From the NCBI GenBank assembly GCA_014898425.1, contig RCSZ01000011.1, forward strand, positions 186,001 to 250,000: 64,000 nt of DNA, given 5' to 3'. A program made the translations under genes and the position numbers. Origin of the DNA: Botryotinia globosa. Its lineage: Eukaryota; Ascomycota; Leotiomycetes; Helotiales; Sclerotiniaceae. Positions 1-12,968 of this stretch are shown one piece after another. The notes under the pieces are model-generated. The model was not told where the DNA came from. It made no database searches and worked only from the letters and a program-made list of their open reading frames with translations. How positions within the stretch are numbered: position 1 is the stretch's first letter; every line of letters begins with the position of its first letter.

Positions 1-2591
1 GGCTAATATAATCTGGGGTTTGGTGCTTGACCATGACAATGTTGCATGGTGTCTGATTGTTGCCTTCCGATATTCTGTCGGCCAGTCATAAGATTTGAAT
101 GGCAGTTGAAGTTTAATATTCGTGATATCGACATTGAGTAATAGTCTAAAAGAAAGTCATTCTAGGAGTTGAGGAGTTTTCCGCTTAGCATTTGCGTAGA
201 ATGCAGGTCCTCTGGTGTCATAGGGTTTTCGTCGGCTCATGTGAACCCGCGTGCTAAACTCTATCTTCGTGTTGAAAGTTTACATGCGTGTTTCGTATTG
301 AAAGTTCACACACGAGATTTAATTCTCAGTAATACACCGTGTTCATAATTTAATCGGTGAATCGGGTTGCTCTAAGTTAGAGAATCCAAAAATAAACTTC
401 AGGTCGGTTGGTGGTGAAATACGCAATACCTGCGCCATTCGTTCATTTGATATACTATTGATAAATGCCGCATATTCACATCCAATTGTTTTGTGTTTCT
501 ATCAATTCGCTTTCTTGAAACGTTATCTAATTACAGTTAAATCCAATCAGCCCAGTTTCGGAAATTGAATTTATCAAATGAATTTGGTAGGCGACAGCAA
601 TTCTTAATCCCACTTCTTTACCACAGACAGCAGCACGTTCAATTTAACTCAAATATCCCCTCGCCCGTCTTCATTGGCAAAAGAAAATGAACAAAATTCA
701 ACCCGCCAAGCTTTTCCTCCCGCGGGTAAAGATTTAAGGAGATAATTGACGCCCGCGAATCATGCTCGAGGCATTGACGACAATTTGGTGGCTTCTACGC
801 TCATGTGATAGAGAAAGAAATTGAGGACAAGAGTTAGGAAATTCTTGGTGCAGCTAGAAATCTTGATTTGCTACGAAGTATCAAATGCGGCTGTATGAGC
901 AAAGACAATTCTCAATTGCTAGTCTGCCCTCAGCATTCATCCCAACTCGAGGAATCGCCTTGGTGACATTAGGGATGCGCTAATGAGCCTCAATGCACAA
1001 TGCACAAATCGTATAGATATTAGCAGAAATACAACTGCGGGGTCTAGTTCACCTGATCAAGTGACAGCTTTACTTTCCAGATCTTCCCACGTTTAATGCA
1101 AGTCACTTTGTTGCACCGTCTACAGAAAATAAGCGAGATTCTTTCAGAGGGAATAAGCATTCGTGCACGTCAATACATTTCTACCCCTCATGTACATCAA
1201 TCGAGCATCTCGTACGCATAAATCCAAAGTTAGAAAAACTGGGATATGGCGACATCGTGCACTTTGACATTCTTAGCGATGCGGAGAAAAGTTTCTTTCG
1301 TGTGTGATACGAGATCCCCGCACTTACAATACTGCCATGTTTTCCTCGTCTCGTCTTGTTGGTATCCCATTCTTTGGTATATACAATAAGCTTTATATAA
1401 GGTTGTGCTACAAATCTGTATCCCCGTGATGGGTATCCGTGGGAATGGGAAAACGCGGGGAAGTAAAGTATCGATGATAATGGACGATGGATGATATAAT
1501 ACTTCTCTCTTGCAAATACATCAACTAGTATGAGGATACTCCAGAGTGCGGATTAGAGTTTTCATAAAGTAAAAAGTAATTCTTAGGACTGCTTTATGTG
1601 TGGTCTTGTCTCACTTCATATTAACATCGAGAGTCTACAAACTCAAATTTGGTGTCTGAGATCTTTGCTCTACTGTTAACATAAATTACATAGTTGAAGT
1701 GCGAAAAGATGCACATGTCAGAGTTACATGCATGTGATGCGGGATTTTGGCATTGATGTGCTACGGTTCTGTTCGGGTTTGGAGTGATGATGAGATAGAG
1801 TAGTTTGCTTGCTGAGAAAGGACGTTAGAGATAGACCAGTGTGGACGAGTCTGAACAGGCTCCCAGCTTGAGTGCATTGGAAGCTCGTGAAAATCACATG
1901 TCCCTGCACGCGGTATGTGTACCTTTTTATGAAAACAGGCGAACGAAATTCGCAAAGAGAAAAGAAACCAGTCGAAAATGGGGAGATTTCGGCAAAGAAA
2001 GAAACAAAAATGACAAATCTTGGCTCCTGTCTACTAGTTATAATGATACCCCCCGATTTAAGAAGTTTTGGCTTTGCTGTCTTGGATATCATCAATGAAT
2101 GATGGGAATATGAGGATGTGAGAAGAAAATGAATATTCACGGTTCATACACTGCTGGTGTGACTACTGGTTTAGAAGGAAAGAGTGAGATGATGAGATGT
2201 GAGATAATAAAATATAAGATAATGGGATATGAAATATGATCAGATAGATTTTGACTACATAATAAAAATACTAGCCAATAGACATTAAGATAGATCGAAA
2301 ATAGGAGATTTATAATAGTATTGCACCAATGCGTGATTTGAAAGAATTGTGAACACTGTAATGAGTATCAAGAGCACAACTTCAAAAGAAGAATACGAAT
2401 ATCCGGAGATAATCAAGAAAGAGAAGGGTTAAGAAGGGGGAGGGAAGAAGTATAAGAATCAATAATTTTTATAGAATGAATTGTTCGTATACGTAAGTAA
2501 AAAAGTAACCGCAGATCTCAATTCCATAAGTATCATCCCCTCCTTGCTCCTCAATCTCTCTCACCAACCCCCAATCAAATCATCAACTCCT
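1..2591. other. Gene-free stretch at left edge
   Basis: I see no supportable gene here. Open frames are short, lie on both strands and show no family resemblance or intron-joined extension. The right end lies just past the 3' end of the flavin oxidoreductase and probably includes its 3' UTR. The sequence is moderately AT-rich with no tandem repeat or recognisable transposon end. Confidence 0.5.
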
Positions 2592-3972
2592 CTAATGTCC
2601 CCCCGCCTTCCCCCTAAACCCCCACCTCATCTGATGCGCCACCATAATCCTAACTCCCAACTCCTCCGCCCACTCCCACACCAACCCCGGATTTTTCTGA
2701 AACCCCCTCGCTACAATCACCAAATCCAATTCCGCCCCCTCGCCCTCGTCCTCTCCCTCCTCATCCACATCCACATCCACACCCCTCTCCCCACCCCTCC
2801 CACTCAACAACGCCTCCGCCTGCCTCCCACTCCCAATCATCCCCACCGTCCCAACCAACATCCTGTCCCCCACCGCCCTCTTAATCTCCTTCGCAAACGG
2901 CGCCTGATACCCCAACCCCGCCGTAATCTTCTGCTTCGGATGATTCGCCCCCGAAGAAACATCCATCAAATCCACTCCCCTATCCGCAAGTATCCCCGCC
3001 AATCTCGCCGAATCCTTCACCGTCCAACTCTCCTCCTCAAAGCCCTCATAATCCAACCAATCCGTCGCGCTAATCCGCAAAAAAAGCGGCATCCCCTCGG
3101 GAATGATACTGCGCGTGAGTTCCACAATCTCAAGCGTGAGACGAATGCGATTTTCAAAACTCCCTCCATATCCATCGTTCCGCTTATTAGATACCGGAGA
3201 CACAAATTCGTGAAGCAGATACCCATGCGCATTATGGATCTCAATGACATCGAATCCAGCTCTCAGTGCGCGTTTGACCGAAGCGGCCCACGCATCTTTA
3301 AATTCTTGGATATCTTCAAGTGTCATCGCAGAAGGCGTGCAATGATGTTCGTCAAAGGGAAGAGCGCTGGGTCCTTTGACTTTGGTGGGCCATCCGCCTG
3401 CGTCCTCTGTTGCGATGGCGGCGCGATCGAGCCATGGGGCTACCATGCTTGCTTTGCGCCCTGCGTGGCTCAATTGAATTCCGATTAACTGGCCTTGGGA
3501 ATGTGCGAATTGCACAACTTCTTTGAGTTTGTCGCCTTGAGAGTCTAGCCATAATCCGCTATCTTCAGGAGTGATTCTTCCTTCGGGTAAAACGGCGGTG
3601 GCTTCTACCATTGAGAGACCTGGGCCCCGGGAGATGATGCCGCCTAGATGGGCCATGTGCCAAGGAGTAAAGTGGCCGTTGGAAGCGGAGTATTGACACA
3701 TTGGAGAGAGCATGATACGATTTTGGAGAGTGAGAGAGCGTATTTTGAGAGGGGTGAAGAGTTTTGGCGTTGAAGGGCTGGGGTGGAGGGCTGTCCCTGA
3801 GGGAGGGCTTTGGAGAGGTGTATAGAAGGGGACCTAGATGATGTTAATAGCCTGTTATTTTGAGAGTGTTTGGACGACGTACACCAGGTGCAGGTGTATT
3901 GAGAAGACCTGGTCGTGGAGTACTGGTACCACACGGAACACCATGTTGGGGATGAGGTGTTGGTGTTGACAT
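2592..3972 (-). CDS. Old Yellow Enzyme family NAD(P)H:flavin oxidoreductase (YqjM-like)
   Basis: Predicted FMN-dependent ene-reductase, 443 aa, probably cytosolic, using NAD(P)H to reduce activated alkenes; the natural substrate cannot be read from sequence. Two exons: 3883-3972 and 2592-3833, with a 49-nt intron (GTACGT...CTAG). The splice joins a short Pro-rich leader to the barrel start, FTPLKIRSLTLQNRMLSP. Visible hallmarks are SPMCQYSA near residue 75, which carries the YqjM-class cysteine; LSHAGRK near 150-156; an H-x-x-H pair in HNAHGYL (about 229 and 232); the following SNKRNDGYGGSFENR; and ARGFQKNP near the FMN phosphate. The usual Ile after LQNR is absent. A 25-residue Gly/Glu/Asp-rich stretch (about 373-397) interrupts the last barrel segment. 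Starting at 3972 gives a leader typical of fungal members. It lies head to tail with GMPP-alpha on the same strand. Confidence 0.92.
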
Positions 3973-4700
3973 GGTTCTTTGCTGTTATCGATGTAATTTA
4001 TGAGATTATTATTGAAGACCAAACAGATTGAACTGTGTATGTTGATTGCAAAACACCGAGAACTTCGTCGATCTTAAATATTCACCTCCATACAAAGAAG
4101 TATTTCTCCCCGCATCTACATGATACATCGTCGTATGACATCACGCCAATCTTCCATGCATGCTCCAGACTTTGATGAATAACAAACTCGCATTCTGTTT
4201 GAGGTCTCTTTTCGGCATCGTACAGCTCTAGTCTACCAAATGCCTCCTAATATACCCCTATTATTTGTTGGATTCAATTCATCGTACCACAGCTGTAAAC
4301 CATCGGGATTGATTGGAGATATTTCGTCCATTCCGGTATGTTGTATTGAGGGTTAGTAATCTTGCTGCAGTGACCAATACTTTTTGATCAAAGGAGAAAA
4401 GGCTGTTATGGAAATAGTAAATTGACTTGGCATCTTCCCGTGAGATGCCCGATACATTCCTGTGCTACCGAGCCGAGTATTGTCCGACATACACATTGAA
4501 AACGATCAGGACTCTACATTCCAAGCATTTGGGCACAATGTTTTCGGAAAATGAAATTGAATTAACCCAAATGTATTTTGATCTATGATCGGAACCATTC
4601 TCTTTTAGATCATCACGGACAGCGGCGAGTAGAAACCTCGAGTAAGAACGCCATAGTATTAATTGTAAATTCCTTTGAGCACACACATCCCAGCAATCCA
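3973..4700. other. Intergenic region between oxidoreductase and GMPP-alpha
   Basis: Both flanking genes are on the minus strand, so this holds the promoter and 5' UTR of the oxidoreductase and the 3' UTR of GMPP-alpha. No other gene or repeat is visible. Confidence 0.5.
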
Positions 4701-6207
4701 TTACATGATGACTTCATTGGAAACATCCTGTTTTTGTTAGTGAAAATACGGGAGTACCACAGAATGGAAAAACATACCCTCTTCAACTCCTTGAATGGCA
4801 AACAGACACAGTTTTGCACACGAACTTCATCACCAACTCCACACTCCTTACCCAAGATAGTGATACTTTGAACCTTGACACCATTCTTGATTATGCTGGT
4901 GGTATGGCTATTAGCTGGTGTAGGAGTTCCCTCAACACGAGCCCAAGCACCAACTCTACTGTTCCATCCAATAATTGAGTAGAGAACACAAGCGTCATGC
5001 TTAATTTCAGCATCTTCCAAGACAATAGACTCCTTTACTCTGACACCAGGGCCAATGACAGCACGAGGACCGATTGAAACATTAGGTCCAAGTTTAGCGG
5101 TTGGGTCGACATGTGCAGTTGGATGGATGAATACTGGTCCGAGGATATTGGCAGATGGTTTGGCCAATTCCTTAGAACCAGTTTGCGATGCCTTCTGGAG
5201 GTATAAGGCGTTAGCTGGAATAGCAGAGCCAGCGGTTTTGATTTGTCTCCAGAAATCCTTGGTCTCATGAACGAAAAATTGTTTGCTGTCGGCAAGATCA
5301 CTCAAAATATCTTGTTCCAATCTAAGAACTTCATTCTTTTGTACATCTTCATCATCTTGGAAGAATGAGGACTCGAGGTTCTCGGAGGATGGGTAGGAAA
5401 CAAGACGTGGACGATCGGTACGGCGCTTGATGGCAGTTCTGATGGAAGGGAAGATACATTCGGTTGCGAAGAGATAAACACCGCAGTTGATCAAGTTCGA
5501 GATGTGCGATTCTGGCTTCTCAACATAATGAAGAACTCGACGGGAGTGCGAATCGGAAACGATGCAACCAAAGTTGCTGGCAGCATCTTCACTGACACGG
5601 GTACCAAGAATGACAGCTTCAGCATCTCTGTCTTCGAACAACTTGAGCATATCATTCAATGGGAATGAACAGCAGACATCTGCGTTAAGAACGAAGAAAC
5701 GTTCTGGTCGCCCCTTGAGGATAGCGTCTCTGAAATGGTATAGACCTCCGGCAGTTCCCAAAGCTTGGTATTCTCTAAGGTAAACGATCTTAATTTGAGG
5801 GAATTCGTGTGCGGCATCCTTGATGAAATCGCGAAAAACAGATTCGTCGTAGTAACCGATCATGCATACTTCTTCGATGGAGGGGACTTTTGCGATGGCG
5901 GTGAGACAGTGCCAAACGATGGGATGACCAGCAACTTCGAAGAGTGGCTATAGGTAATGAGAATCAGTCAAATATCAAAAGAAAGAATGTGGTTGTATAT
6001 ATATATATATATACCTTTGGAAGATCCAAGGACAATGGTCTAAAGCGGGTTCCTCTGGATGGTCCACCAACCTAGTAGCCTCATCATCAGCCTTCTTCCT
6101 TGCGCATTTGCATACTTTCATGAATGTAGAATTACCAGAATAACAGCCTTTGTTGCTGCTTGAGCAGCACTACCTGGTCTTGCTCTGTGTGGGATTTGTA
6201 AGGACAT
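4701..6207 (-). CDS. GDP-mannose pyrophosphorylase alpha subunit (GMPPA-type)
   Basis: Nucleotidyltransferase-fold protein of 441 aa in GDP-mannose supply for glycosylation and wall mannan. In animals GMPPA is the regulatory partner of catalytic GMPPB; the same role here is inferred. Four exons: 6136-6207, 6015-6071, 4778-5947 and 4701-4727. Exons 1 and 2 join to give AVILVGGPSRGTRFRPLSLD, the family's nucleotide-binding signature. LPKPLFEVAGHPIVWHCL follows. NADVCCSFPL and the GTRVSEDAASNFGCIV stretch belong to the catalytic fold. The C-terminal third has hexapeptide (left-handed beta-helix) repeats such as ILGPVFIHPTAHVDPTAKLG. The last exon adds only DVSNEVIM, matching the usual GMPPA tail. 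Intron 2 begins with a TA-dinucleotide run directly after its donor. Length is normal for fungi. Confidence 0.96.
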
Positions 6208-7613
6208 TTCGAATGATTGAAGTGGTGAGGATATTTTTTTATGGATGTTTTTCAATATAATTCTGCAAAGTTAACATGAACGTGAACATGAACACCTGGC
6301 ATTGGTTCTAGAGCTGTGGAATTTCGATAGTATGGATGGCTTGTTCCGTTGGAATTGGGGGCCTCAAAGGTGCGTGCACGTGCACATAATACATGAATTA
6401 TACACAAGTCATGTGAAGATAAGAGGATAAGCCAGCTAGTGTGCAGTTGCAGTGTGCAGCTCGTGACTCCACTCAAGTCTAAGAATTATTATTATTGTTA
6501 TACCTCCCGTCACTCCCAACATTCAATCTTCATGATGAAACTCGATCATACAGCTATAGGAGAGAGAGCCTCCCGTTCGGTCAATGTGAGAAGCCGAGTC
6601 AAACAAAAAGCAAATTCAAGAATCCCAACTACCACAATCTATCCCATTGGATAGGCGATAGGTTAGGCGATAGGCGCATCACATTAACATGGATCAAGAC
6701 TCAACTACCCGTGACGGCGGGGTGGTTGGAGTGAAAGTCTGTCAATTTTGAGTCCAAACATCACTCAAATCTGCGTGAATCTCCCAAACTGGCAATGGCT
6801 ACTGGATCAAGGACTATCCAAATGGTATAGCTGCATGTCTTAAGTTCTATCAGATTCTCCAGTGTTTGTAAAATAGATTTGGCCATTCTTTGCACTTTTT
6901 ATAGATATCTATCAGTTTTGGCAGAGAGGGCCATACAAATCTGATAGTCGTCTGAGGTGTGCCAAAGTGATATCAAATAAAAACAAAAACAGTCTATAGG
7001 ATTGATGAGGCTATTCAGTCTCTCTGATCGGCGATTCCCAAGCCTTTCTTTTCCAATCCATCGTTCTCTCTCATATGTTTGTACCTCTCATTCGCTATAT
7101 TATTTTTGGCCTTCAGACCATACTCATGCAAACACTCTACGCGGACACGCTCGCGTATTCTGGAGGATTGATTCCTGTTTTCCTTTCACCCTTCAACTTT
7201 TCCGATCCAACCTTCTTACCATTTGTATTAAGTTATTTTTGACTTCTGCAAGCTACTTGCAGAAATCTCGAACTCACTCGCCATCATTCTCTTTCTGTAT
7301 ACAATTCCAAGTTGCTGCCTTGCAACAATCCTCTCCCGTAAGTTTCACTGCCTTCTGCTGGCTGATTCTGAGGCGGAACGATCTTAAATCTCATAGAGCA
7401 GTCTTCTACCTTTGTTTTACAAGATTCCATTTGAAGCTTCTAGCTGTTACTCTCGCGCGGTATGGCATTCCGACTTTTAATCTTCACATGTATGGGATGA
7501 AGCGCAGCACGATCTTGAAACTTTGTACACCTCTAAGTTCTCGATCTATGCACTAGCTGATACATAATTGATACAGGATAACACTACCAAATTTTATATA
7601 ATCCATCCTCATC
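6208..7613. other. Long upstream region/leader of the dynamin-like gene
   Basis: This lies between the divergent GMPP-alpha and dynamin starts. The part from about 7000 is pyrimidine-rich on the plus strand, with an open frame at 7002-7556 that has no family resemblance and the amino-acid bias of pyrimidine-rich DNA (Ser, Leu, Phe). It is most likely leader or promoter sequence. Confidence 0.4.
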
Positions 7614-10600
7614 ATGGCTTATCGGGTGCCCAGAAATCGGAAAGAGGACTTCACTCCCACGAATGGCCAATCGTCAATTTCTTCACGCACACGACTCCCA
7701 CCAGGTCCCCGGGCAGTCAAGACGGAAAGACCAGCCACTAAAGATCTACAACGCACCATAGAGTCTCAACCTCAATCCGAACAGCCTGAATCCCATCCGG
7801 ATCGTGACTTTGACAACAGTGAGGGCTAGGTTATCCATCCGCTTCATTGTACGTCAGCTAACCACCAATGACTGACAGGATACTCACCTAATTCCTATTA
7901 CCTCGCCGACAACAACCATAGAAGCAAATCTGCTACCATCGATATGGAGAACGGCGATGGTATTAAGCGCATCGGCGAGCTTGCCCAGAAGCTGATCGAT
8001 CATATCAATGAGATGCGAAAATTCGAACTTGAGCATGTTGCCAGCCTGCCTAAGCTCATACTTGTTGGAGACCAGAGCGCTGGAAAGTCATCACTGATGT
8101 GTGCCTTGGCAGGTATACATGTACCTCGCGACAAGGGCTGTTGTACCAGATGCCCTGCCAACATAATTACGAAACCATCAGTAGATTGGTCATGTACAAT
8201 CACACTTGTGCAGGATTATAGGTATGAAGCGCCAAAGGGACGGCCAGTGACAATCAAGGACGTCAAGGAACTCCAACCGTTTCCGCCTTGGGTTGAACAG
8301 GATCTGGTCCGAACTGAATTTGCTAGACTTACGGACAAGTCAAAACTCGCGGAATACATGAAATGGGCTCAAATTGCTCTACTCAACCATGTCCAGGATT
8401 ACAAGCAGTTTATACCTGGCACCGGAGGTAGAGCGCTAGCAGGTAATACTGATATAGAGGCAAAAATCACTCCGAATGTTGTTGAAGTCAAGATTTACGG
8501 ACCTCAACTGCCCGCTCTTTCATTCTTCGATTTACCTGGCATCATTTCCAATATGCCAAACCCGGAAGAGAAATACTTGGTAGATGTTTTCGAAAGCCTT
8601 GCAAAAAAGTTAGTTGATTTGTTTCTCTTGAAAGTGCAATCACGCTTACAATTTACAGGTATATTAAACCAGAAAATACTTTAATCATCTTTGCCATGAG
8701 TATGACTGTTGACCCGGTCTTATCGAGAGCGAAAAAGGTCATCGAAGATTTGAACGCCACAAACCGATGCGTGGGGGTACTGACAAAACCAGACACTCTC
8801 GCAGATAGGACAGGTAACACAGATTTTGAGAATATCCTAAAAGGAACTGAACATCGACTGGGACATGGCTGGTTAGTTACCAAACAGCCTGGGCAAGAAT
8901 TTCGAGCGAAAGAATCGGAGTACCATGAAAAAGCTCGCGAGGAAGAGGAAGCATTCTTTGCAAATGATCCACTGTGGAAGGGTCAGTGGTCTGAACACCT
9001 CGGAAGATGTGGTACCAACCGAATTCAAAACGTACTTTCGGAACTCCTCGTAACTTCGATTAAGGAAAAGTTAGTAGCCGAGTACCCTTCGATTCTTGAA
9101 GCTATCTAACATCTATAGTATTCCTCAAATACAAATGAAACTTAGTGCACATAGAGCTAAGATCGATGAAAATCTCCGGAAGCTTCCAGAGCTACCGAGC
9201 CAAAACGTCCAACTTGAGGTTCAGAGATTATTGCATAATTTCAGCCAGGAAGTAAAGAGACTCGTGACCAGTGAGCATACTGAGACCAATTTCCATGGGG
9301 ATTGGACGAAGCTTTCGCGCCAATTTCACGATTTATTGATCCACATTAAGCCCTTGATCGGCTGCTCGCATAAATCAGACACACAAAAGATCCCGGTCAT
9401 TAGTATAGATGAAAGTGATGATGAGGAACCTGCATTTGTTGATGCACCTGACACATCTGGTAGGAGGCGCAGATTCCAAGATGTAAGTAGTGATGTTGTT
9501 CCCCCGCCAACATTTAAAGCAGAAAACTCGACCCCTGAAAGACCCAGACCGAGACCGATACTCAATGCTAGAGGTCCGTCAAACCCTTTCCGAGGAACCG
9601 TGTTCCAGGAATTTGCGGGACTTGGACGAAACTTTGCGACCATTGGCGACATTCAAAACAGAATGCAAAATAGTAGCTATGGTCTACCAAAGGTCGTGGA
9701 TCCCAGGATTCACCGCTTTTATTGTCAGAAAGCTGTGAGCAGGTGGAAAGAGCCCTATCAAGCAGTCCTAGTTGCCGCTATGAAAATATTACGTCTGTCT
9801 GTGCAAGGTATTTTGGAGAAGCATTTGGGTATTTATCAACAAACTTTTCTCTTTAAGAAGTCGCAAGAAGCCATTCATTTATGGCTTGACAAGCTTCGAG
9901 AACAACAGCTCCAAACTCTTGAAGATATATACCAAACGGAGAACTTCGCTCCATTCACTTTGATCGAAGACGGCATTAACCAGAACAAGAAGGCTGAGCT
10001 GGAGAAGCTTCAGCAATCTCGTCACAAGCATCGTGCTAATTGCTTTGTTGACCAACAGTTAGCCATGAATATCAAAAAAATCAAAGCGGAAAAATCTACA
10101 CCCGAATATCACAAGGCGAGACAGATCCTCGTGAGTCAAGTCACTCCAGAGCAATTGGGTAGAGATGACTTTGACGTTCAAATTGATGTCGCAGCTTACG
10201 TTCGGGGATATTATACTGTTGCAGCGAATAGATTTGCGGATAGTGTGTGCCTCAGCCTTAATAATCGTCTGTTTCGCCATGTTCATGAACAAGTGGAGAA
10301 CTATCTTGAAAATGAACTGGGTACTAATCATCCTGAAAATGGTAAATATTTCCACTCCTCTTTCATACTATAGAGACTCACATGAATGAAAATGTAGGCA
10401 TTAGCAACAGCCAAAATCTGATGCAGGAAGACAACAAAGTGGCTGAAGATCGTCGCAAACTATACAAAGAGAAGAAAAATCTTACAGATTTCGAAGAGCG
10501 ATTCACGGAACTGGTTGCAGACTGCAACAGCCCTGGAGTTGATGGGTACAATGATCCAAGTCTTAAATCCCCAAAAGAAGCTAATCATTCAGAAACCCCA

Positions 10601-10750
10601 GAAAATGAGCAACTCAGATATCGCGGCCAAAGCCCTGTTGAAGATCTATTAAACCGACGCCGCAGTGTGTACAACTATGAGCATGAGATGCGACAGGCTC
10701 ACAAGAGAGGTAGTGGCTACGTCAATGATTTATCGCAACATAAAAACTAA
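7614..10750 (+). CDS. Dynamin-superfamily large GTPase (Mx-like)
   Basis: Membrane-remodelling GTPase of 973 aa. Five exons: 7614-7818, 7879-8608, 8659-9069, 9119-10341 and 10398-10750. The P-loop is GDQSAGKSS (residue about 132). The switch I Thr is in CCTRCPAN, DLPGI (about 287) is G3, and TKPDTL in exon 3 is G4. The basic, disordered first 90 residues precede the GTPase domain. An acidic, Pro-rich insertion (about 9400-9600) sits in the middle domain. The stalk and a GED-like segment (VRGYYTVAANRFADSV, then LENELG) follow, and the tail is hydrophilic. No PH domain is visible. At 973 aa it is longer than Vps1 or Dnm1 (about 700-800), which fits the filamentous-fungal Mx-like group. The cellular target membrane cannot be told from sequence. 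Splice joins were checked for frame at each boundary. Confidence 0.94.
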
Positions 10751-11763
10751 TATTTGTGGATTTGGTGGTCAAAAACTTGCTTCATGTTCGCTGTTGGGTC
10801 GTATGAAATCATATATCCGCACGAACCAAAACAATATTTCATCTCGGCCCTATCTGCGATCTTGAGATCACTTTGATCAACAATCGAGGCCCTTTTTCAG
10901 CGATATTTTGGCAATTTTCTTTGGAGCAGCTATCCTGTTCAGTGTAGATCTGACCTTACCTTTGTTCTTCTCAAATCAGTAATACAGCCTCGATTTTCAA
11001 CAGACCTTACGACCTCCAGAGCTTGCAGTCTTCTCGGTATGACGGACTTGATCGATGTACTGGTCTCAATCTAATCACACGCACATGTACCACCAAATTT
11101 GTCATCACCAACTACCAGAATGCGCTTCCTGCAAAACAAATGTCTTTCCTTTCTCCTTTTGTATCAGTTTGTTTATACTTGTTTTTAACGATGTTCCCGC
11201 GAAGAATGAAGAGAGTGCGGAAAGTGGGTAGAATCATTGCGGAATTCTATGTACCTGTTTTAATGATGGACAGAAGGGATTGAGATGGAAATGGAGATGG
11301 AGGATAAATTGCAAAATTGAATGTACCTCTTCTGGAGGGATCGAGGAAGTGAGCTGGAGGAATGGGAAATAAAACGCGAGTTTAGATGTCTCTTGTCTTA
11401 CATGTATCTGTCTTTAAAATTGGAAGAATGAAAAAAGATCAGATACACATGAGTTAGAGTGATACAATATAATATCTGTCTCTGGTTCATCCATTCATGC
11501 ATAGGTGATGAGACGTCTATCTTTTCCAAGTCGAGATGGGTCTTCCTAGTCGGCATTGAACCAAGTATGTGGAATAAACCCGATGGGATGGGTCGGGGTA
11601 AGATGTGATGGATGTGATGGATGAAATACAATGAGATAGATTCTCCTTACAATTCGATACCTAGATGATAATATGAGAGTTCATCTCACGCGTCTAGTAT
11701 TCGAATATCCCCCTCTATGCTATCCCCATGCTTGATATTGTAGATTCAGCATGCTGCGAATTC
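10751..11763. other. Intergenic region
   Basis: No supportable gene. Short open frames on both strands show no motif or splice-joined extension. It is probably the 3' UTR of the dynamin gene followed by spacer leading into the minisatellite. Confidence 0.45.
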
Positions 11764-11978
11764 GGTATGATATACTTTGATATGATATACTTTGATATGA
11801 TATACTTTGATATGATATACTTTGATATGATATACTTTGATATGATATACTTTGATATGATATACTTTGATATGATATACTTTGATATGATATACTTTGA
11901 TATGATATACTTTGATATGATATACTTTGATATGATATACTTTGATATGATATACTTTGATATGATATACTTTGATAT
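11764..11978. repeat. 15-bp minisatellite, 14 near-perfect copies
   Basis: The unit ATGATATACTTTGAT is repeated head to tail 14 times with essentially no variation. It decays into a TATAATATAA run at about 11975-11995. Because 15 is divisible by three, frames on both strands stay open and spell pentapeptide repeats (MIYFD on plus, ISKYI and shifted forms on minus). Nothing else suggests translation. Copy identity implies recent expansion or homogenisation. Confidence 0.95.
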
Positions 11979-12004
11979 AATATAATATAATCTGATATAG
12001 TAAG

Positions 12005-12480
12005 ACTTACAATACAATACAAAACTATTTTATTTTATTTTTTTCTATTTCATTACATTACATTTCATTTCCTTTATCTCTTACCCTCTCTCCTCATTAT
12101 TCCATCATATTCTACCCTACTATTCCCATCCGTCCATCTCTATTCTTTTTTTTCTTTCTTTTTTTTCTTTCTTTTTTTTCTTTCTTTTTTTTTCGCTAAT
12201 CTATATAGTTTTTGTTGTCTAATCTGATACAATTCAATCCAGCCTAATTCAATATTTAAACCCAGATACTTCGCTTTACTTCTATATTTCTTTATATTTC
12301 TCTCCTTCCGCAGCCTCAATATCATTTCCACTCCAGCTCCTCCAATATTCATTAATCATATACCATATATCAACCACTACTTCTCCCCCTCTACTCGTCA
12401 CAACTCAAGTCTCAAGTCTCAAGTCTCAAAGTCCAAATCCCAAATCATTCATATCTCTCGAATCATTAAGAAAGGATAAA
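12005..12480. repeat. G-poor, T/C-rich low-complexity tract
   Basis: The plus strand is nearly free of G for over 400 bp. It includes TTTTA/CATTA-type runs, a polypyrimidine block of T-tracts punctuated by CTTTC at 12147-12195, and a short CTCAAGT repeat near 12408-12430. No gene is seen. The block from 12480 to 12968 also lacks a convincing gene; an open frame of 76 codons at 12495-12725 has no recognisable feature. Confidence 0.7.
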
Positions 12481-12968
12481 TATCTCATAGTAATATGTAT
12501 ATATATGATTGTAATGCATCCACAGCACCCCCTTATGTCACAGATATATTTATCGCACCCTATATCTGTAATCAAATTCCCAACGATATGTTATCACATT
12601 ACATTACCACACAATCAGAAGCGAAAAACATCATGGATGAAATAGGCAGTGAAATGAGCAAAATTAATTTGGATTTAAAAAGCTACATACAACAAATAGT
12701 GAATGGGTATATCATTACCTCCTAACCTCGTAGATTGTGAATTGCAAGAAAAATTGAAAGAAATTCGTAAAATCTTGTCTTCCGTGTTGGAAATCTTGTA
12801 GTAACATTCGGCAATACATTTATCCCCTTGTTTCCTCGAGCCATCTATAATTGGCCTTTCCCGTAGTAACACACTGCAAGAATGCATCTATGCATCCACC
12901 ACCCTTTTTGAAGAACGTCCACATTTTGATCCTCCTTCCGTATGGAAAAGATTCGACATGAAGCAACA

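Noticed and set aside
2481..3488. Open frame of 335 codons on plus
   Set aside because: Antisense to the flavin oxidoreductase; low-complexity Pro/His/Arg content arises from the GC-rich opposite strand.
7002..7556. 184-codon frame before the dynamin gene
   Set aside because: Composition of pyrimidine-rich leader DNA (Ser, Leu, Phe), no motif, no clear promoter of its own.
11715..12022. Pentapeptide-repeat proteins from the 15-bp minisatellite
   Set aside because: Frames stay open on both strands only because the unit is 15 bp; no other support.
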